From Dehalococcoidia bacterium (GTDB lineage Bacteria; Chloroflexota; Dehalococcoidia; UBA2979): a DNA stretch of 64,000 bases. The position numbers and the translations under genes were made by a program. Below are positions 40,977 to 50,708 of the stretch, one piece after another. Below the pieces are notes generated by a model. The model saw nothing but the letters and a program-made list of their open reading frames with translations. It was not told where the DNA came from and ran no database searches. The stretch is taken from the NCBI GenBank assembly GCA_009692685.1, contig SHYS01000004.1:134960-198959 (forward strand), read 5' to 3'. Within the stretch, counting starts at the first letter, position 1; each line of letters starts with the position of its first letter.

Positions 40977-41811
40977 TGTCCGCGTTCGGAGTCTTGAGCT
41001 CCATCGGCTATCGAGTCGACACCAGCCTGCGCTGGAGTCGCGAGCACTGGGCTGCCTCCACGGGCGCACTGGCCTCAGCTGCGTTGCTCACCGTAGCGGG
41101 TGCGATGTTCCGACCACGCCCACCGGCGAGCTGGCAGCGGTTGCTCTCGGCGCCCTGTCCATCGGCCTGGCCGTCGAGCTTGCGCGTACCTCGCGCGCGA
41201 CGCTGCAACGCGAGCACCGACTGGTCGACCAGGGCGCGACGCTCCGACTCATGGCTGCGCGCCTGGAGGACATGGCGTGCCTCGATGCAGTCACGGGCAT
41301 CAATAACCGCCGGGCCCTCACCGACGACCTCACCGCGGAGGTAAATCGCGCCTCGCGTTACGGCCGCCCGCCCTCGATCTTGCTCATCGACATTGACCAC
41401 TTCAAGGGCGTGAACAACACCTACGGCCACCAGTTCGACGACGCCGTCCTCGCCTCGACGGCCGCGACGTTGGGGCGGACGCTCCGGGCCACCGACTCCG
41501 TTGCCAGCTACGGCGGCGAGGAGTTCGTGGTCACCATTCCCGAGACCAGCCTCGAGGAGGCCGCGATCGCGGCCGAGAAACTCCGCCGTGCTGTCGAGGT
41601 CGATACAGTCGCCCTGGGCGACACGAGTACGACTGTCACCATCTCGCTGGGTGTGGCATCCCTCGACGGCTCGTTTCAGCCCGCGGCCGAGGCGACCGAG
41701 CGCCTGATCGCCAGCGCCGACGCGGCGATGTATGCCGCTAAGCAGGCCGGCCGCAATCGAGTGGTGACAGAACTCGAGGTGGATGACACAACGGAACGCC
41801 TCGCGGCTTAA
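40976..41811 (+). CDS. Membrane GGDEF protein (diguanylate cyclase), apparent frameshift near 41098
   Basis: Synthesises c-di-GMP if active. The catalytic part has DAVTGINNRRAL, LLIDIDHFKGVNNTYGHQFDD, the active GGEEF motif and an RATD inhibitory (I-site) motif five residues before it. The N-terminus is split. From ATG 40976 one frame gives MSAFGVLSSIGYRVDTSL and a first membrane helix (GALASAALLTVAG). The GGDEF frame supplies the second helix (ELAAVALGALSIGLAVEL). Adding one G to GGG at 41098-41100 joins them. If the frameshift is real, the cytoplasmic GGDEF part could only be made from an internal start. It overlaps the ruvA stop. Confidence 0.85.
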
Positions 41812-41890
41812 CCTTCGCGTAGCGGCGCAAGGCGTTGCGTCCCCTCGATGGTGCCCTTACCTCGATCCCACCGCCCGGAACCCGTCGCTC

Positions 41891-41896
41891 TATACT
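41891..41896 (+). promoter_or_regulatory. -10 box (TATACT) of uvrB, leaderless
   Basis: TATACT at 41891-41896 lies 7 nt before the ATG at 41904. No ribosome-binding site is present between them, so a leaderless mRNA is likely. No LexA-type operator was recognised. Confidence 0.5.
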
Positions 41897-41903
41897 TGAA
41901 CGC

Positions 41904-44015
41904 ATGAGCGAACCACCGCCCGAGGGCGCCACGCGGCGCTTTAAGCTCGTCTCCGACTTCAAGCCCACGGGGGACCAGCCGCGCGCCATCGAGGAGCTTG
42001 TCGGCGGCCTCGAGGCGGGCCTCACCTTCCAGACGATGCTCGGCGCCACCGCCACCGGCAAGACATTCACGATGGCCAACATCATCGAGCAGCGCCAGGT
42101 GCCCACGCTCGTGCTCGCCCCCAACCGCACGCTTGCCGCGCAGCTCGCCTCCGAGTTCCGCGAGATGTTCCCCTCGAACGCCGTCGAGTACTTCGTCTCC
42201 TACTACGACTACTACCAGCCTGAGGCGTACATCCCTCGCAGCGACACTTATATCGCCAAGGACGCCGACATCAACGAAGAGATCGACAAGATGCGGCACG
42301 CCGCGACGCGCTCTCTCTTCGAGCGCCGCGACGTCCTCATTGTTGCCTCTGTCTCCTGCATCTACGGCCTCGGTGAGCCGGGCGAGTACCAGAAGTTCGT
42401 CCAGCAGCTCTATCGAGGGCGTCACGTCAATCGCGGCTCCGTCGTCCGCCAGCTCATCGACATGCAGTACGACCGCAACGACATGAGTCTGGTCCGCGGC
42501 ACCTTCCGCGTGCGCGGTGACTCCCTCACGGTGTTCCCGGCATACGAAGAGCTCGCGATCCGCATCGACTTCTTCGGCGATGAGATCGAGCGCATCGTCA
42601 CCATCGATCCGCTCACCGGCGAGCTGCTGAGTGACACGGAGCACGTCGCGATCTACCCAGCCAAGCACTTCGTCACCTCGAAGGACCGCCTGGAGTCGGC
42701 AGTTGCCGCGATCCAGGCAGAGCTCGAGGCGCGCACCACCGAACTGCGCGCCGGCGGGCACATCCTCGAGGCCGCGCGCCTCGAGGAGCGCACCCGCTTC
42801 GATGTCGAAACGCTTCGCGAGGTCGGCTACTGTTCCGGCATCGAGAACTACTCGCGCCACCTCGCTGGTCGCGAGGCGGGCTCGACGCCGTGGACGCTGC
42901 TCGACTACTTCCCCGACGACTGGCTCCTCTTTGTCGACGAGTCGCACATCGCGATCCCCCAGGTCCGAGGGATGTTCTTCGGCGACCGTTCGAGGAAAGA
43001 GACGCTGGTCGAGTATGGCTTCCGCCTGCCGAGCGCCCTCGACAATCGTCCGCTGAACTTCGATGAGTTCTCCGACCACATCAACCAGGTGATCTTCACC
43101 TCGGCCACCCCGGGGCCCTACGAACTCGATGTCTCCGAGCGCATTGCCGAGCAGGTCATCCGTCCCACGGGCCTCCTCGATCCCGAGATCAGCGTCCGGG
43201 AGACGAAGGGCCAGATCGACGACCTGCTCCACGAGGTGCAGGAGCGCGCCAAGCGCAACGAGCGCGTCCTGATCACCACACTCACCAAGAAGATGGCCGA
43301 GGATCTCACAGACTACCTGCAGGAGATGGGCGTCCGCGCCATGTACCTGCACTCGGAGATCGACACGCTCCAGCGCGTCGAGATCCTGCGCGATCTGCGC
43401 CACGGCGTCTACGACACCATCGTCGGCATCAACCTGCTGCGTGAAGGCCTCGACCTGCCGGAAGTCTCCCTCGTCTGCATCCTCGACGCCGACAAGGAGG
43501 GCTACCTGCGCTCAGGCGGATCGCTCATCCAGACCATCGGCCGCGCCGCCCGCCACGCCGATGGCAGAGTCATCATGTACGCCGACAACGTCACCGACTC
43601 GATGCGTCACGCCATCGATGAGACGAACCGCCGTCGAGGCGTCCAGGAGGCGTACAACACCGCCCACGGCATCACGCCGCAGGGCATCATCAAGACCATT
43701 CGCGACATCACAGACCGCCTCCGAGGCGTCGCCGAGGAGTCGTCGCCCTACACGGCCGCCTCGGAGCTGCCGAAGGAGGAGCTGGCCCGCCTGATCCGCG
43801 AGCTTGAGTCACAGATGAAGGTCGCCGCGCGGGAGCTCGACTACGAACGCGCCGCCATCCTGCGCGACCAGATCGTCGACCTCCGCCGCGAGCAGATCCT
43901 CGAGAACGACCGCCCCGAGGGCCTCCGCGAGTTCAATCGCTCCTCAAACACCCGTCCCAGCCAGCGCACCAAGCGCGGCGGCCGCAGTCGTCCCATCCCG
44001 CGGAGAAGCGGGTAG
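41904..44015 (+). CDS. uvrB: Excinuclease ABC subunit UvrB
   Basis: Damage-verifying helicase-like subunit of nucleotide excision repair. The 703-residue protein has [14 protein letters not shown], Walker A GATATGKT (47-54; the usual form is GVTGSGKT), the beta-hairpin [16 protein letters not shown], and helicase motifs [15 protein letters not shown] and QTIGRAARH. The C-terminal UVR domain (from about 630) for UvrC binding is [21 protein letters not shown]. The ATG at 41904 is preferred over the open frame from 41835 because of the -10 box directly upstream. uvrA and uvrC are not here. Confidence 0.96.
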   Translation: MSEPPPEGATRRFKLVSDFKPTGDQPRAIEELVGGLEAGLTFQTMLGATATGKTFTMANIIEQRQVPTLVLAPNRTLAAQLASEFREMFPSNAVEYFVSYYDYYQPEAYIPRSDTYIAKDADINEEIDKMRHAATRSLFERRDVLIVASVSCIYGLGEPGEYQKFVQQLYRGRHVNRGSVVRQLIDMQYDRNDMSLVRGTFRVRGDSLTVFPAYEELAIRIDFFGDEIERIVTIDPLTGELLSDTEHVAIYPAKHFVTSKDRLESAVAAIQAELEARTTELRAGGHILEAARLEERTRFDVETLREVGYCSGIENYSRHLAGREAGSTPWTLLDYFPDDWLLFVDESHIAIPQVRGMFFGDRSRKETLVEYGFRLPSALDNRPLNFDEFSDHINQVIFTSATPGPYELDVSERIAEQVIRPTGLLDPEISVRETKGQIDDLLHEVQERAKRNERVLITTLTKKMAEDLTDYLQEMGVRAMYLHSEIDTLQRVEILRDLRHGVYDTIVGINLLREGLDLPEVSLVCILDADKEGYLRSGGSLIQTIGRAARHADGRVIMYADNVTDSMRHAIDETNRRRGVQEAYNTAHGITPQGIIKTIRDITDRLRGVAEESSPYTAASELPKEELARLIRELESQMKVAARELDYERAAILRDQIVDLRREQILENDRPEGLREFNRSSNTRPSQRTKRGGRSRPIPRRSG

Positions 44016-44053
44016 GCGACGGAGGAGCGTGCTTCAGGGCTAGGAGCATATCG

Positions 44054-44281
44054 ATGGCAAACATGAACACGAGAGCGATGACCGTCGAGGCGCAAACCTA
44101 CGCAGATGAGCGCACGATGCGTTTCGGACTCGTCGAGTCAACCCCGGTCGGCAGTGACATTGAGCAGGATCTGTTGGCCGTGGCGCGTGCTATTGGACAC
44201 GGCGGGCTGTTCATGGTGGCTTTGGTTAAACAGAGCGAGGAATTGTGCGGCGGAATCCGGGTGCCTGTCAGACTCGAATAA
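44054..44281 (+). CDS. Small hypothetical protein (75 aa)
   Basis: 75-residue frame starting MANMNTRAMTVEAQTYADER, with a GGAG 8-11 nt before the ATG. Codon use is only weakly like real genes here, and the segment LFMVALVKQSEELCGG has no known motif. It may be a genuine small gene downstream of uvrB or chance. I do not recognise it. Confidence 0.35.
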   Translation: MANMNTRAMTVEAQTYADERTMRFGLVESTPVGSDIEQDLLAVARAIGHGGLFMVALVKQSEELCGGIRVPVRLE

Positions 44282-44407
44282 GCTACCAGACGCGAACTTG
44301 TCCAGCGCGACTTGGTTATCCCGGTGCGTTAATCGCGCGGACGTCGGGCTCGCATCGAGGCGGCGCGCACCGTCCGCGTAGGGGCGCGAACCACCGCCTT
44401 TCCACGT

Positions 44408-44432
44408 TCGTGGTGAGCCTGTCGAACCACGA
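44408..44432. repeat. Dispersed-type palindromic repeat (TCGTGGT ... ACCACGA)
   Basis: TCGTGGT (44408-44414) and ACCACGA (44426-44432) flank GAGCCTGTCGA. The unit closely matches a short palindromic repeat (variants of GTTCGTGGTGAGCCTGTCGA) that I recall from intergenic regions of many bacterial genomes. One copy is seen in this window. Confidence 0.5.
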
Positions 44433-44446
44433 GCCAACCTTACATT

Positions 44447-44475
44447 CACCACGCGGGCCATCGAGCCGCGTGGTG
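44447..44475. terminator. Perfect 10-bp hairpin
   Basis: CACCACGCGG (44447-44456) and CCGCGTGGTG (44466-44475) with a 9-nt loop. It could end transcription from the uvrB side or from ftsK. No T-run is present. Confidence 0.4.
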
Positions 44476-44792
44476 CCATTCTCGATGTACCCACCAGCAA
44501 GCAGGCCCCGTGTGAGCGTGGCCTGTTACGTGGGACGTGCCTGAGAAAGGAGCGCCCGGCCACGCCCTTATCGAGGTGGAACAGGCGGGGGAGCGGCCCG
44601 AGCCGGCGGGCTCACCGTCGAGGGCGGTTGGAGCGCGGCTACGGAGCGGGGCGCGAACCGGACGTGGGGAGTGAGCTCAACCCTGTGTCGTGAGACCTCG
44701 AAGACCTTCGGCGGGGCGCTGCGTCGCTGCTGTGTCCAACGGCTGACCATCCAGTCCGAAGCAACCTCGCTGCCTCTCGGCCTGTACACGCA

Positions 44793-47372
44793 CTAGTATG
44801 CGCGCCGCCGTCGAGCCGGTGTAGCGGCCCTTGGCCCCCTCCTGCGGCGACGTGAGGCCTGCTTGGGCTCTTCTTCGTCCTCCACGTCATCTACGTCCGC
44901 CGCATCGAGGCAGGGGTCGTCGTATTCCGCATCGCCACTCTCGATCTCGAGGGCCGGCATCGATGGAATCGCGGGCGCCGAGCCGCCAGCGTCGCCGGCC
45001 TCGATGATCCCTTCGGCGGTCACCACGGCGCGAGAGTTCGACCCGTCCGAAGGCCCGACGATCCCGCGCTCTTCGAGGGCATCCATGATGCGAGCCGCCC
45101 TCGGGTAGCCGACGCGCAGGCGGCGCTGCAGCATCGAGACGGAGATCGTCTTCAGCTCGAGGACGAGCGCGACGGCGCGATCCACCATCGGATCCGCGTC
45201 CCTCTCCTCCTCGATGGCCTGCGTCTGCTGCTCGGCTTCCTCGAGGAGGTCGTCGTGCTTGTCCGGCACGAGGTCGGAGAAGCGGTCGGCGGTCCAGAAG
45301 TCCACCACGGCCTCGATCTCCGCGTCGGAGAGGAACACGCCCTGCACTCGACGCGGCTTGTGCGCGCCAGGCGGGACGAACAGCATGTCGCCGCGCCCCA
45401 GCAGCTTCTCCGCGCCGCCCTGGTCGAGGACAGTGCGCGAGTCCACCATCGAGGACATCGCGAAGGCGATGCGCGTGGGGAAGTTCGCCTTGATTAGCCC
45501 CGTCACTACATCTACCGAGGGCCGCTGCGTCGCGATGATCAGGTGGATACCAGTCGCGCGCGCCAGCTGCGCCAGCCGCACGATCTGGTTCTCCACCTGG
45601 TACGGGGCAACAAGCATGAGGTCGGCCAGCTCGTCGACCACCACCACCCAGTAGGGGAGCTTCACGCCGCCGGATTTCGAGGCGACCTCGTTGTAGCGAC
45701 GCAGGTCGCGTACGCCCGCCGCCGCGAAGCGGCGGTAGCGCGACTCCATCTCGTTAATGATCGCCTGGAGGGTCCCCACCACTCGATCCATGTCCACGAT
45801 GATGTTCGAGAACGCGAGGTGCGGGATGTTCGCGTACGGCGTCAGCTCGACACGCTTCGGGTCGACCAGCACCAGGCGCAATTCGTTCGGCGAGAACCGC
45901 AACAGCAGTCCGGTGATGATCGCGTTGAGGCAGACCGACTTGCCGGCGCCGGTTGCGCCCGCGATCAGGAGGTGCGGCATCTTCGCTAGGTCCGCCATCA
46001 CCGGCTCGCCTGACACGCCCGCACCGAGGGCGATCGGCAGGTCCGCCTTCGCCGCGAACTTGTCGTAGGCCGGACCTTCCATCAGCTGCTTCATCGTGAC
46101 CATCGTCGAGATCGTGTTCGGCACCTCGATGCCCACGACGGGCTTCCCCGGCACCGGCGCCTCGATGCGGAGCGCGGGCGCGGCAAGCGCCAGCGCGAGA
46201 TCGTTTTGCAGCGACGTGATGCGGTTCACCCGGATGCGCGTCCGCGACACTTCGACCTCGTGCGTGACCGGCTGTCCCTCTTCGTCGTAGACCAGGCCGT
46301 CGATGTCCCGGTCCTGGACGGTGCGCATCTTCACGTCCCAGCCCGGTTCGACGCCGAACTGCGTGACGGTCGGGCCCTCGTTGATCTCCACGACCTTCGA
46401 GTCGACACCGAATGACGCCAGCGTGTCGACAATCAACTGCGCTCGACGCTGCGTGTCGGCCTGCTTCTGCTTGCTCGCCGCCTTCGGATCCTCTAGCAGG
46501 GTGAGTGGCGGCAGCTGCCAGCCGTCGGCGGAGTGACGCCATTTGTCGACCGGCTGGTCGAGATCCATGGGGATCTGGCGGCGGATCTTCTTCGCGACGG
46601 GCGCCGGTTCCGGGACAGCCGCGGGTTCTTCGTCCTCCTCGAGTTCATCCTCGAACTCGGCGCCGTCCCACTCCTCGTCGTCCTCGAAGCCTTCGTAGTC
46701 CTCGTCTTCGAACCCTTTCTCGTCCCAATCTTCACCGCGGTGGCGCAGACGCGAGATTGCCACGCTGGCTCCCCGGAAGGAGGGAGCGAGTACCGAGTCC
46801 CACACCCACAGCGAGGCAGCGCCGGTACCGCGAGCGGCCGCACCCGGCGCCGTCCTCCCGATCTCGGCAGCCGTCTCCGGCCAGAGCATGGCGAATCCGG
46901 CAAACAACGAGGCAAGCCAGGGCACGACCAGCGGCCAGCCGAGGAGGGCGCGGCCGGTGGTACCGGCTGCCGTCACGATGTGCAGGTCGACGCCGCCGAT
47001 GCGCACGTTCGGGGTCCAGAACGCGAGCACACCGGCACTGAAGAACGTAAGCGCGAGGATGCCGGCGATCTGTCGAGGTCGCACCTGTAGCCAGGCTAGG
47101 TTGCGACCGAGCGCCAGCACCCCCCCAGCGATCGTGTAGAGCACCACCGTGGCGACGTGCACACCCAGCGCGCGGAACATCGAGTCACGCAGGTCGGCAA
47201 GCAGGTCGCCGATGGGGAGCAGCAGCGGCATGACGACCGCGCTGATGAGCACCAGCGAGGTGATGATGACCTCGGGACGAAGTAGTTGATCGACGAGGTT
47301 GAACTCGTAGTCGTGGTAGCGAGCGCGGGCACGGGCCACCGGAAGCTCCTCAACCGGCGCGCGCCCCACCAT
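44793..47372 (-). CDS. ftsK: DNA translocase FtsK/SpoIIIE
   Basis: Septum-located DNA pump that clears chromosomes during division. The 859-residue protein has about four N-terminal membrane helices (residues 35-175), a long acidic linker (about 215-260, Glu/Asp-rich), and the motor domain. The motor has Walker A GATGAGKS, VDPKRVEL, Walker B VVVVDELADLM and IATQRPSVDVVTG. A C-terminal winged-helix gamma domain (SVSMLQRRLRVGYPRAARIMD) reads KOPS-type polarity signals. The tail is Arg-rich. It follows UDG and RNase J on the same strand. Confidence 0.95.
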   Translation of the reverse strand: MVGRAPVEELPVARARARYHDYEFNLVDQLLRPEVIITSLVLISAVVMPLLLPIGDLLADLRDSMFRALGVHVATVVLYTIAGGVLALGRNLAWLQVRPRQIAGILALTFFSAGVLAFWTPNVRIGGVDLHIVTAAGTTGRALLGWPLVVPWLASLFAGFAMLWPETAAEIGRTAPGAAARGTGAASLWVWDSVLAPSFRGASVAISRLRHRGEDWDEKGFEDEDYEGFEDDEEWDGAEFEDELEEDEEPAAVPEPAPVAKKIRRQIPMDLDQPVDKWRHSADGWQLPPLTLLEDPKAASKQKQADTQRRAQLIVDTLASFGVDSKVVEINEGPTVTQFGVEPGWDVKMRTVQDRDIDGLVYDEEGQPVTHEVEVSRTRIRVNRITSLQNDLALALAAPALRIEAPVPGKPVVGIEVPNTISTMVTMKQLMEGPAYDKFAAKADLPIALGAGVSGEPVMADLAKMPHLLIAGATGAGKSVCLNAIITGLLLRFSPNELRLVLVDPKRVELTPYANIPHLAFSNIIVDMDRVVGTLQAIINEMESRYRRFAAAGVRDLRRYNEVASKSGGVKLPYWVVVVDELADLMLVAPYQVENQIVRLAQLARATGIHLIIATQRPSVDVVTGLIKANFPTRIAFAMSSMVDSRTVLDQGGAEKLLGRGDMLFVPPGAHKPRRVQGVFLSDAEIEAVVDFWTADRFSDLVPDKHDDLLEEAEQQTQAIEEERDADPMVDRAVALVLELKTISVSMLQRRLRVGYPRAARIMDALEERGIVGPSDGSNSRAVVTAEGIIEAGDAGGSAPAIPSMPALEIESGDAEYDDPCLDAADVDDVEDEEEPKQASRRRRRGPRAATPARRRRAY

Positions 47373-47475
47373 CGCGCGTGAACTCTGACCGTGTCGTGCT
47401 CGAGGGTGGACAACCCGCGAGGGGGCCGGCGGGGCCCACCCGCCAGCGTCAGTGCGAAGGCTTATCGCCTATACA

Positions 47476-47481
47476 ATTATA
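47476..47481 (-). promoter_or_regulatory. Putative -10 box (TATAAT) for ftsK
   Basis: On the minus strand a perfect TATAAT (47481 to 47476) lies at the very end of the RNase J gene, about 100 nt before the ftsK start. The -35 region is weak. It would let ftsK be transcribed separately from RNase J. Confidence 0.4.
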
Positions 47482-49129
47482 CCTCGACTACGAACGGAAG
47501 CACGAGGGGGTGACGATGCGTTTGGTCCCGCAGGTACGCCGCCACGTCGTCTTTCAGCGAATCGTGGATCCGAGTCCAATCAATGTGGCCGCCCTCGCCG
47601 CCGAGCGAATCGGTGACGATGCCAATCACACCTTCGATGAGCGCCGCCTCCTCGTCGAGGCCGACGAAGCCCTGGGTCATCACGTCGGGCCGCCGCACCA
47701 GGCGCCCGGTCTGGCGTTGCACAGGCACCACCACCACCACGAAGCCATCCGAGGCGAGGTGCGCACGATCGCGCAGCACGTACTCGTCAACGTCCCCGAT
47801 ACCGAGGCCATCGACGAAGACATAATCGGCGGGGACTTTGTCCACGACACTCGCGCTGTCCTCGTTGACCTCGAGAACATCGCCGTCGTTGAGCACGAAC
47901 GCGTTCTCCTCGGGCATCCCGAGCGAGATCGCCAGCTCGCGATGCAGGACCAGGTGCCGGTACTCGCCGTGGATCGGCACGAAGTACTTCGGTTGCACCA
48001 CGCGATGAGTAATCTTGAGCTCTTCGCGCGCCGCGTGGCCGCGGACGTGCACGTCCGCGACGCGGTTGTAGACCACGTGCGCGCCCAGCTCGAAGAGGTT
48101 GTCGATGTTGCGGCTGACGAACTTCTCGTTCCCCGGCACGGGGTTCGAGGAGAGGATCACCGTATCGCCCCTGCGGATCGCGACCTGCTGGTGAGTGCCG
48201 TTCGCCATCCTCGTCAGTGCTGACGTCGGCTCGCCCTGCGACCCGGTGCAGATCACGACGGTCTTCGCGTCCGGGTGTTCGTTCACCTCGCGGGGCGACA
48301 GGAACGTGCCACCGGGGGCCTTGAGATAGCCCATGTCGCGGGCCATCTGGGTGTTGTTGATCATCGAGCGGCCAGTGACAAACACTCGACGCCCGTGTTT
48401 CACCGCGGCGTCGACCACCATCTGTACGCGCGAGATCAGCGACGCGAACGTCGTCACCACCACGCGGCCTTCGGCTTCGCCAATCACCCGGTCGAGGGCG
48501 ACGGCGACGTTCTGCTCGGATGGGGTGTACCCCTCGACCTCCGCGTACGTGGAGTCGGCGAGGAGCATCAGTACGCCCTCGGAACCCAGCTGCGCCAGGC
48601 GGTTGAGGTCGGTGTGCTGCCCCATGACCGGGGTGTGGTCGATCTTGAAGTCGCCGGTATGGACGATCGGTCCGAGGGGCGTGTGAATGATCACGCCGGC
48701 GGCGTCCGGGATCGAGTGAGACACCGAGAAGAATTCGACCGCGAGCGGCCCCACCTCGACAGTGTCGCCGTACTCGACGGTGTTGATGCTCGAACCCTCG
48801 AGGAGTCGCTGCTCCTTGAGCTTGACCTCGACCAGCCCTCGAGTCAGGCGCGTGCAGTAGACGGGTACGTTGAGTTCGCGCAGCAGGAACGGCAGCGCGC
48901 CGATGTGGTCTTCGTGGCCGTGTGTCAGGAAGACCGCCTTCAGAAGCCCCGGGCGCTCCGTCAGGTACGTGATTTCGGGGATCACAATGTCGACTCCGAG
49001 CATTTCGTGCTCGGGGAACATGAGGCCGACATCGACCGCGATCGCGGTCCCGTCGTACTCGTAAACCATCATGTTGCGACCGATGTCGCCGAGGCCGCCG
49101 AGGGGGATGACGCGTAAAGAAGGGCTCAC
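47477..49129 (-). CDS. rnj: Ribonuclease J
   Basis: Metallo-beta-lactamase-fold 5'-3' exo- and endoribonuclease that processes rRNA and decays mRNA in bacteria lacking RNase E. The 550-residue protein has PLGGLGDIGRNMMVYEYDG, the zinc motif HGHEDH (70-75), SHSIPDAAGVII, HTGDFKID, the beta-CASP part with GSQGEP, PIHGEYRHL and a C-terminal RNase J domain. The open frame extends to 49348 but only the GTG at 49129 gives a normal N-terminus. It starts 5 bp after the UDG stop. Confidence 0.94.
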   Translation of the reverse strand: MSPSLRVIPLGGLGDIGRNMMVYEYDGTAIAVDVGLMFPEHEMLGVDIVIPEITYLTERPGLLKAVFLTHGHEDHIGALPFLLRELNVPVYCTRLTRGLVEVKLKEQRLLEGSSINTVEYGDTVEVGPLAVEFFSVSHSIPDAAGVIIHTPLGPIVHTGDFKIDHTPVMGQHTDLNRLAQLGSEGVLMLLADSTYAEVEGYTPSEQNVAVALDRVIGEAEGRVVVTTFASLISRVQMVVDAAVKHGRRVFVTGRSMINNTQMARDMGYLKAPGGTFLSPREVNEHPDAKTVVICTGSQGEPTSALTRMANGTHQQVAIRRGDTVILSSNPVPGNEKFVSRNIDNLFELGAHVVYNRVADVHVRGHAAREELKITHRVVQPKYFVPIHGEYRHLVLHRELAISLGMPEENAFVLNDGDVLEVNEDSASVVDKVPADYVFVDGLGIGDVDEYVLRDRAHLASDGFVVVVVPVQRQTGRLVRRPDVMTQGFVGLDEEAALIEGVIGIVTDSLGGEGGHIDWTRIHDSLKDDVAAYLRDQTHRHPLVLPFVVEV

Positions 49130-49133
49130 GGGT

Positions 49134-49808
49134 TCATAGTAGGCGTTCGGACGCCTCTGCGCCCCCCACCGCGCCTCGAAGGACAACACCCGTCGCGGCG
49201 GCCGCCGCTTCGGTCCCTGCAGCGGTCCTCGCCTCATCGAGAAGCGCCGGCAGCCTCGCGAAGTCGGCCAGCAGGACCGGACGCAGGCCGCCGTTGCGCA
49301 GCGCCGCCGCCGGATGGTACATCGGCACCACGATGCGCCGGTCCTCAAGGCGGCGCGGCTGGCCGTGAATGCGGGAGATCGAGGCGCCGGGGAACCAGCG
49401 CGCCATCGAGAAACGCCCCAGCGTCACGATCAACCGCACGTTGAGCAGCTGCAGCGCCTCATCTAGGAACGGGGCGCACGCCGCGATCTCTTCCGGCTCC
49501 GGGTCGCGATTGCCGGCCGGCCGGCACTTCACCACGTTAGTGACATATACATCGTTGCGAGTCCAGCCCGCGGCGCCAAGCAGCTCGTCGAGAAACTTGC
49601 CCGCAGGCCCGACGAACGGCACCCCCTGCTCGTCCTCGCGCTGCCCGGGCCCTTCGCCCACGAACATCACTTCCGAGGTCGCGGGCCCCGAGCCGGGCAC
49701 CGTGCGAGTACGCGTCTTCGCGAGCACGCAGTTCGGGCAATCGGCGATGCGCTCGTACAGGTCGAGCAAGATCGGGTCGACGGCGGGCGGGAGCAGCGGA
49801 GCAGTCAT
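49134..49808 (-). CDS. Uracil-DNA glycosylase, family 4
   Basis: Removes uracil from DNA. The 224-residue protein has GEGPGQREDEQGVPFVG (active-site loop), TNVVKCRPAGNRDP, and HPAAALRN near the end. Four cysteines of the family 4 [4Fe-4S] cluster are visible: the CPNC pair near the N-terminus, the Cys in KCRP, and the Cys in EIAAC. The ATG at 49808 begins MTAPLLPPAVDP; the longer frame to 49928 is not supported. It is upstream of RNase J. Confidence 0.92.
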   Translation of the reverse strand: MTAPLLPPAVDPILLDLYERIADCPNCVLAKTRTRTVPGSGPATSEVMFVGEGPGQREDEQGVPFVGPAGKFLDELLGAAGWTRNDVYVTNVVKCRPAGNRDPEPEEIAACAPFLDEALQLLNVRLIVTLGRFSMARWFPGASISRIHGQPRRLEDRRIVVPMYHPAAALRNGGLRPVLLADFARLPALLDEARTAAGTEAAAAATGVVLRGAVGGAEASERLL

Positions 49809-49937
49809 CGAGTGGCCTCGAAGGTTCGGGGAGAGGCCGCGTAGCGCTCTCGATGTTAGCGGCAGGGGAGGTGTACTCAACGTTGGAGGCTCACGGTCGA
49901 GCTCGTGGTACGCCATGACGCCGTTCACTAGCGAGAT

Positions 49938-50705
49938 CTACTCGCGCCGCACCAGCCACGCTAGGCCAATGCCGATGAAGTACAGCACCAGCATCGGCGC
50001 CGCGACCAGCGTCTGCGTCACCGGGTCGGGCGTCGGCGTCAGGATCGCCGAGATCGTAAAGACGAGGACGACCGCCCACGCCTTGAAGCGCCAGAGCTTC
50101 CCCGCCGTCACGAGCCCGAACTTCGCCAGGCCCATGATCACCAGCGGCGTCTGGAAGACGAGTCCCACGACGAGAATTAGGCGAGTCGTCAGGTCGATGT
50201 AGCTTGAGATCGTCGGCGTGGGGTCGGCGAACTGGCTGCCGAACGTGAACAGGAACCCGTAGGCCGCCGGCAGTACCCAGAAGTACGCGAAGGTCATCCC
50301 GAGACCGAACATCACGGTCGTGCCCACAACCACCGGGATGAGCCAGCGCCTCTCCTTCGACGTCAGCGCCGGCGTCACGAACGCGAGCATCTGGTACATC
50401 AGCATCGGCATGCCGAGCGTGAGCCCACCCAGCAGCGCCACTTCGAAGTACACCGTGATGTTCTCCATCGGCGAGATCGCCTGGGCGTGGAAGTTGGGAT
50501 TCTGCGCGCGCGCCGGCTCGATGAGCGCCGCGATCACGCGCAGCCCGATCGCGGGCACAAAGAACGGCAGCATTCCCGCGAACACCGCGATCGAGGCCAA
50601 CATCAACCGCGAGCGCAGCTCGAGCAGATGCTCGAGCAGCGTCATCGTGGCGCCCTCGCGGGGCTCGGTCAGCGGCGGACCATCGAGAGGTTCGGCGGCA
50701 ACCAC
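49938..50705 (-). CDS. tatC: Twin-arginine translocase subunit TatC
   Basis: Six-helix receptor that binds twin-arginine signal peptides. The 255-residue protein has LLEHLLELRSRLM, the periplasmic/cytoplasmic loops of TatC, MPMLMYQMLAFVTPALTSKERR and an intact C-terminal pair of helices. It starts 3 bp after the tatB-like stop, so they form one unit. The Sec-independent pathway exports folded cofactor proteins. Confidence 0.95.
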   Translation of the reverse strand: MVAAEPLDGPPLTEPREGATMTLLEHLLELRSRLMLASIAVFAGMLPFFVPAIGLRVIAALIEPARAQNPNFHAQAISPMENITVYFEVALLGGLTLGMPMLMYQMLAFVTPALTSKERRWLIPVVVGTTVMFGLGMTFAYFWVLPAAYGFLFTFGSQFADPTPTISSYIDLTTRLILVVGLVFQTPLVIMGLAKFGLVTAGKLWRFKAWAVVLVFTISAILTPTPDPVTQTLVAAPMLVLYFIGIGLAWLVRRE

Positions 50706-50708
50706 GCT

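Larger units (their letters stand above)
44282..44792. other. 511-bp spacer without a clear gene
   Basis: No convincing coding frame, tRNA or rRNA. It holds two hairpins (44408-44432 and 44447-44475), a weak 6-bp stem (44502-44507 with 44520-44525), and several copies of the frequent ATCGAGG motif. It lies between uvrB/44054 and the 3' end of ftsK on the other strand. Confidence 0.5.

Noticed and set aside
41008..41430. Minus-strand frame (140 aa) opposite the GGDEF gene
   Set aside because: It overlaps the conserved GGDEF frame and the ruvA-GGDEF junction and has no recognisable domain.
41808..43403. Minus-strand frame (531 aa) opposite uvrB
   Set aside because: Shadow of uvrB; no motif and no start context.
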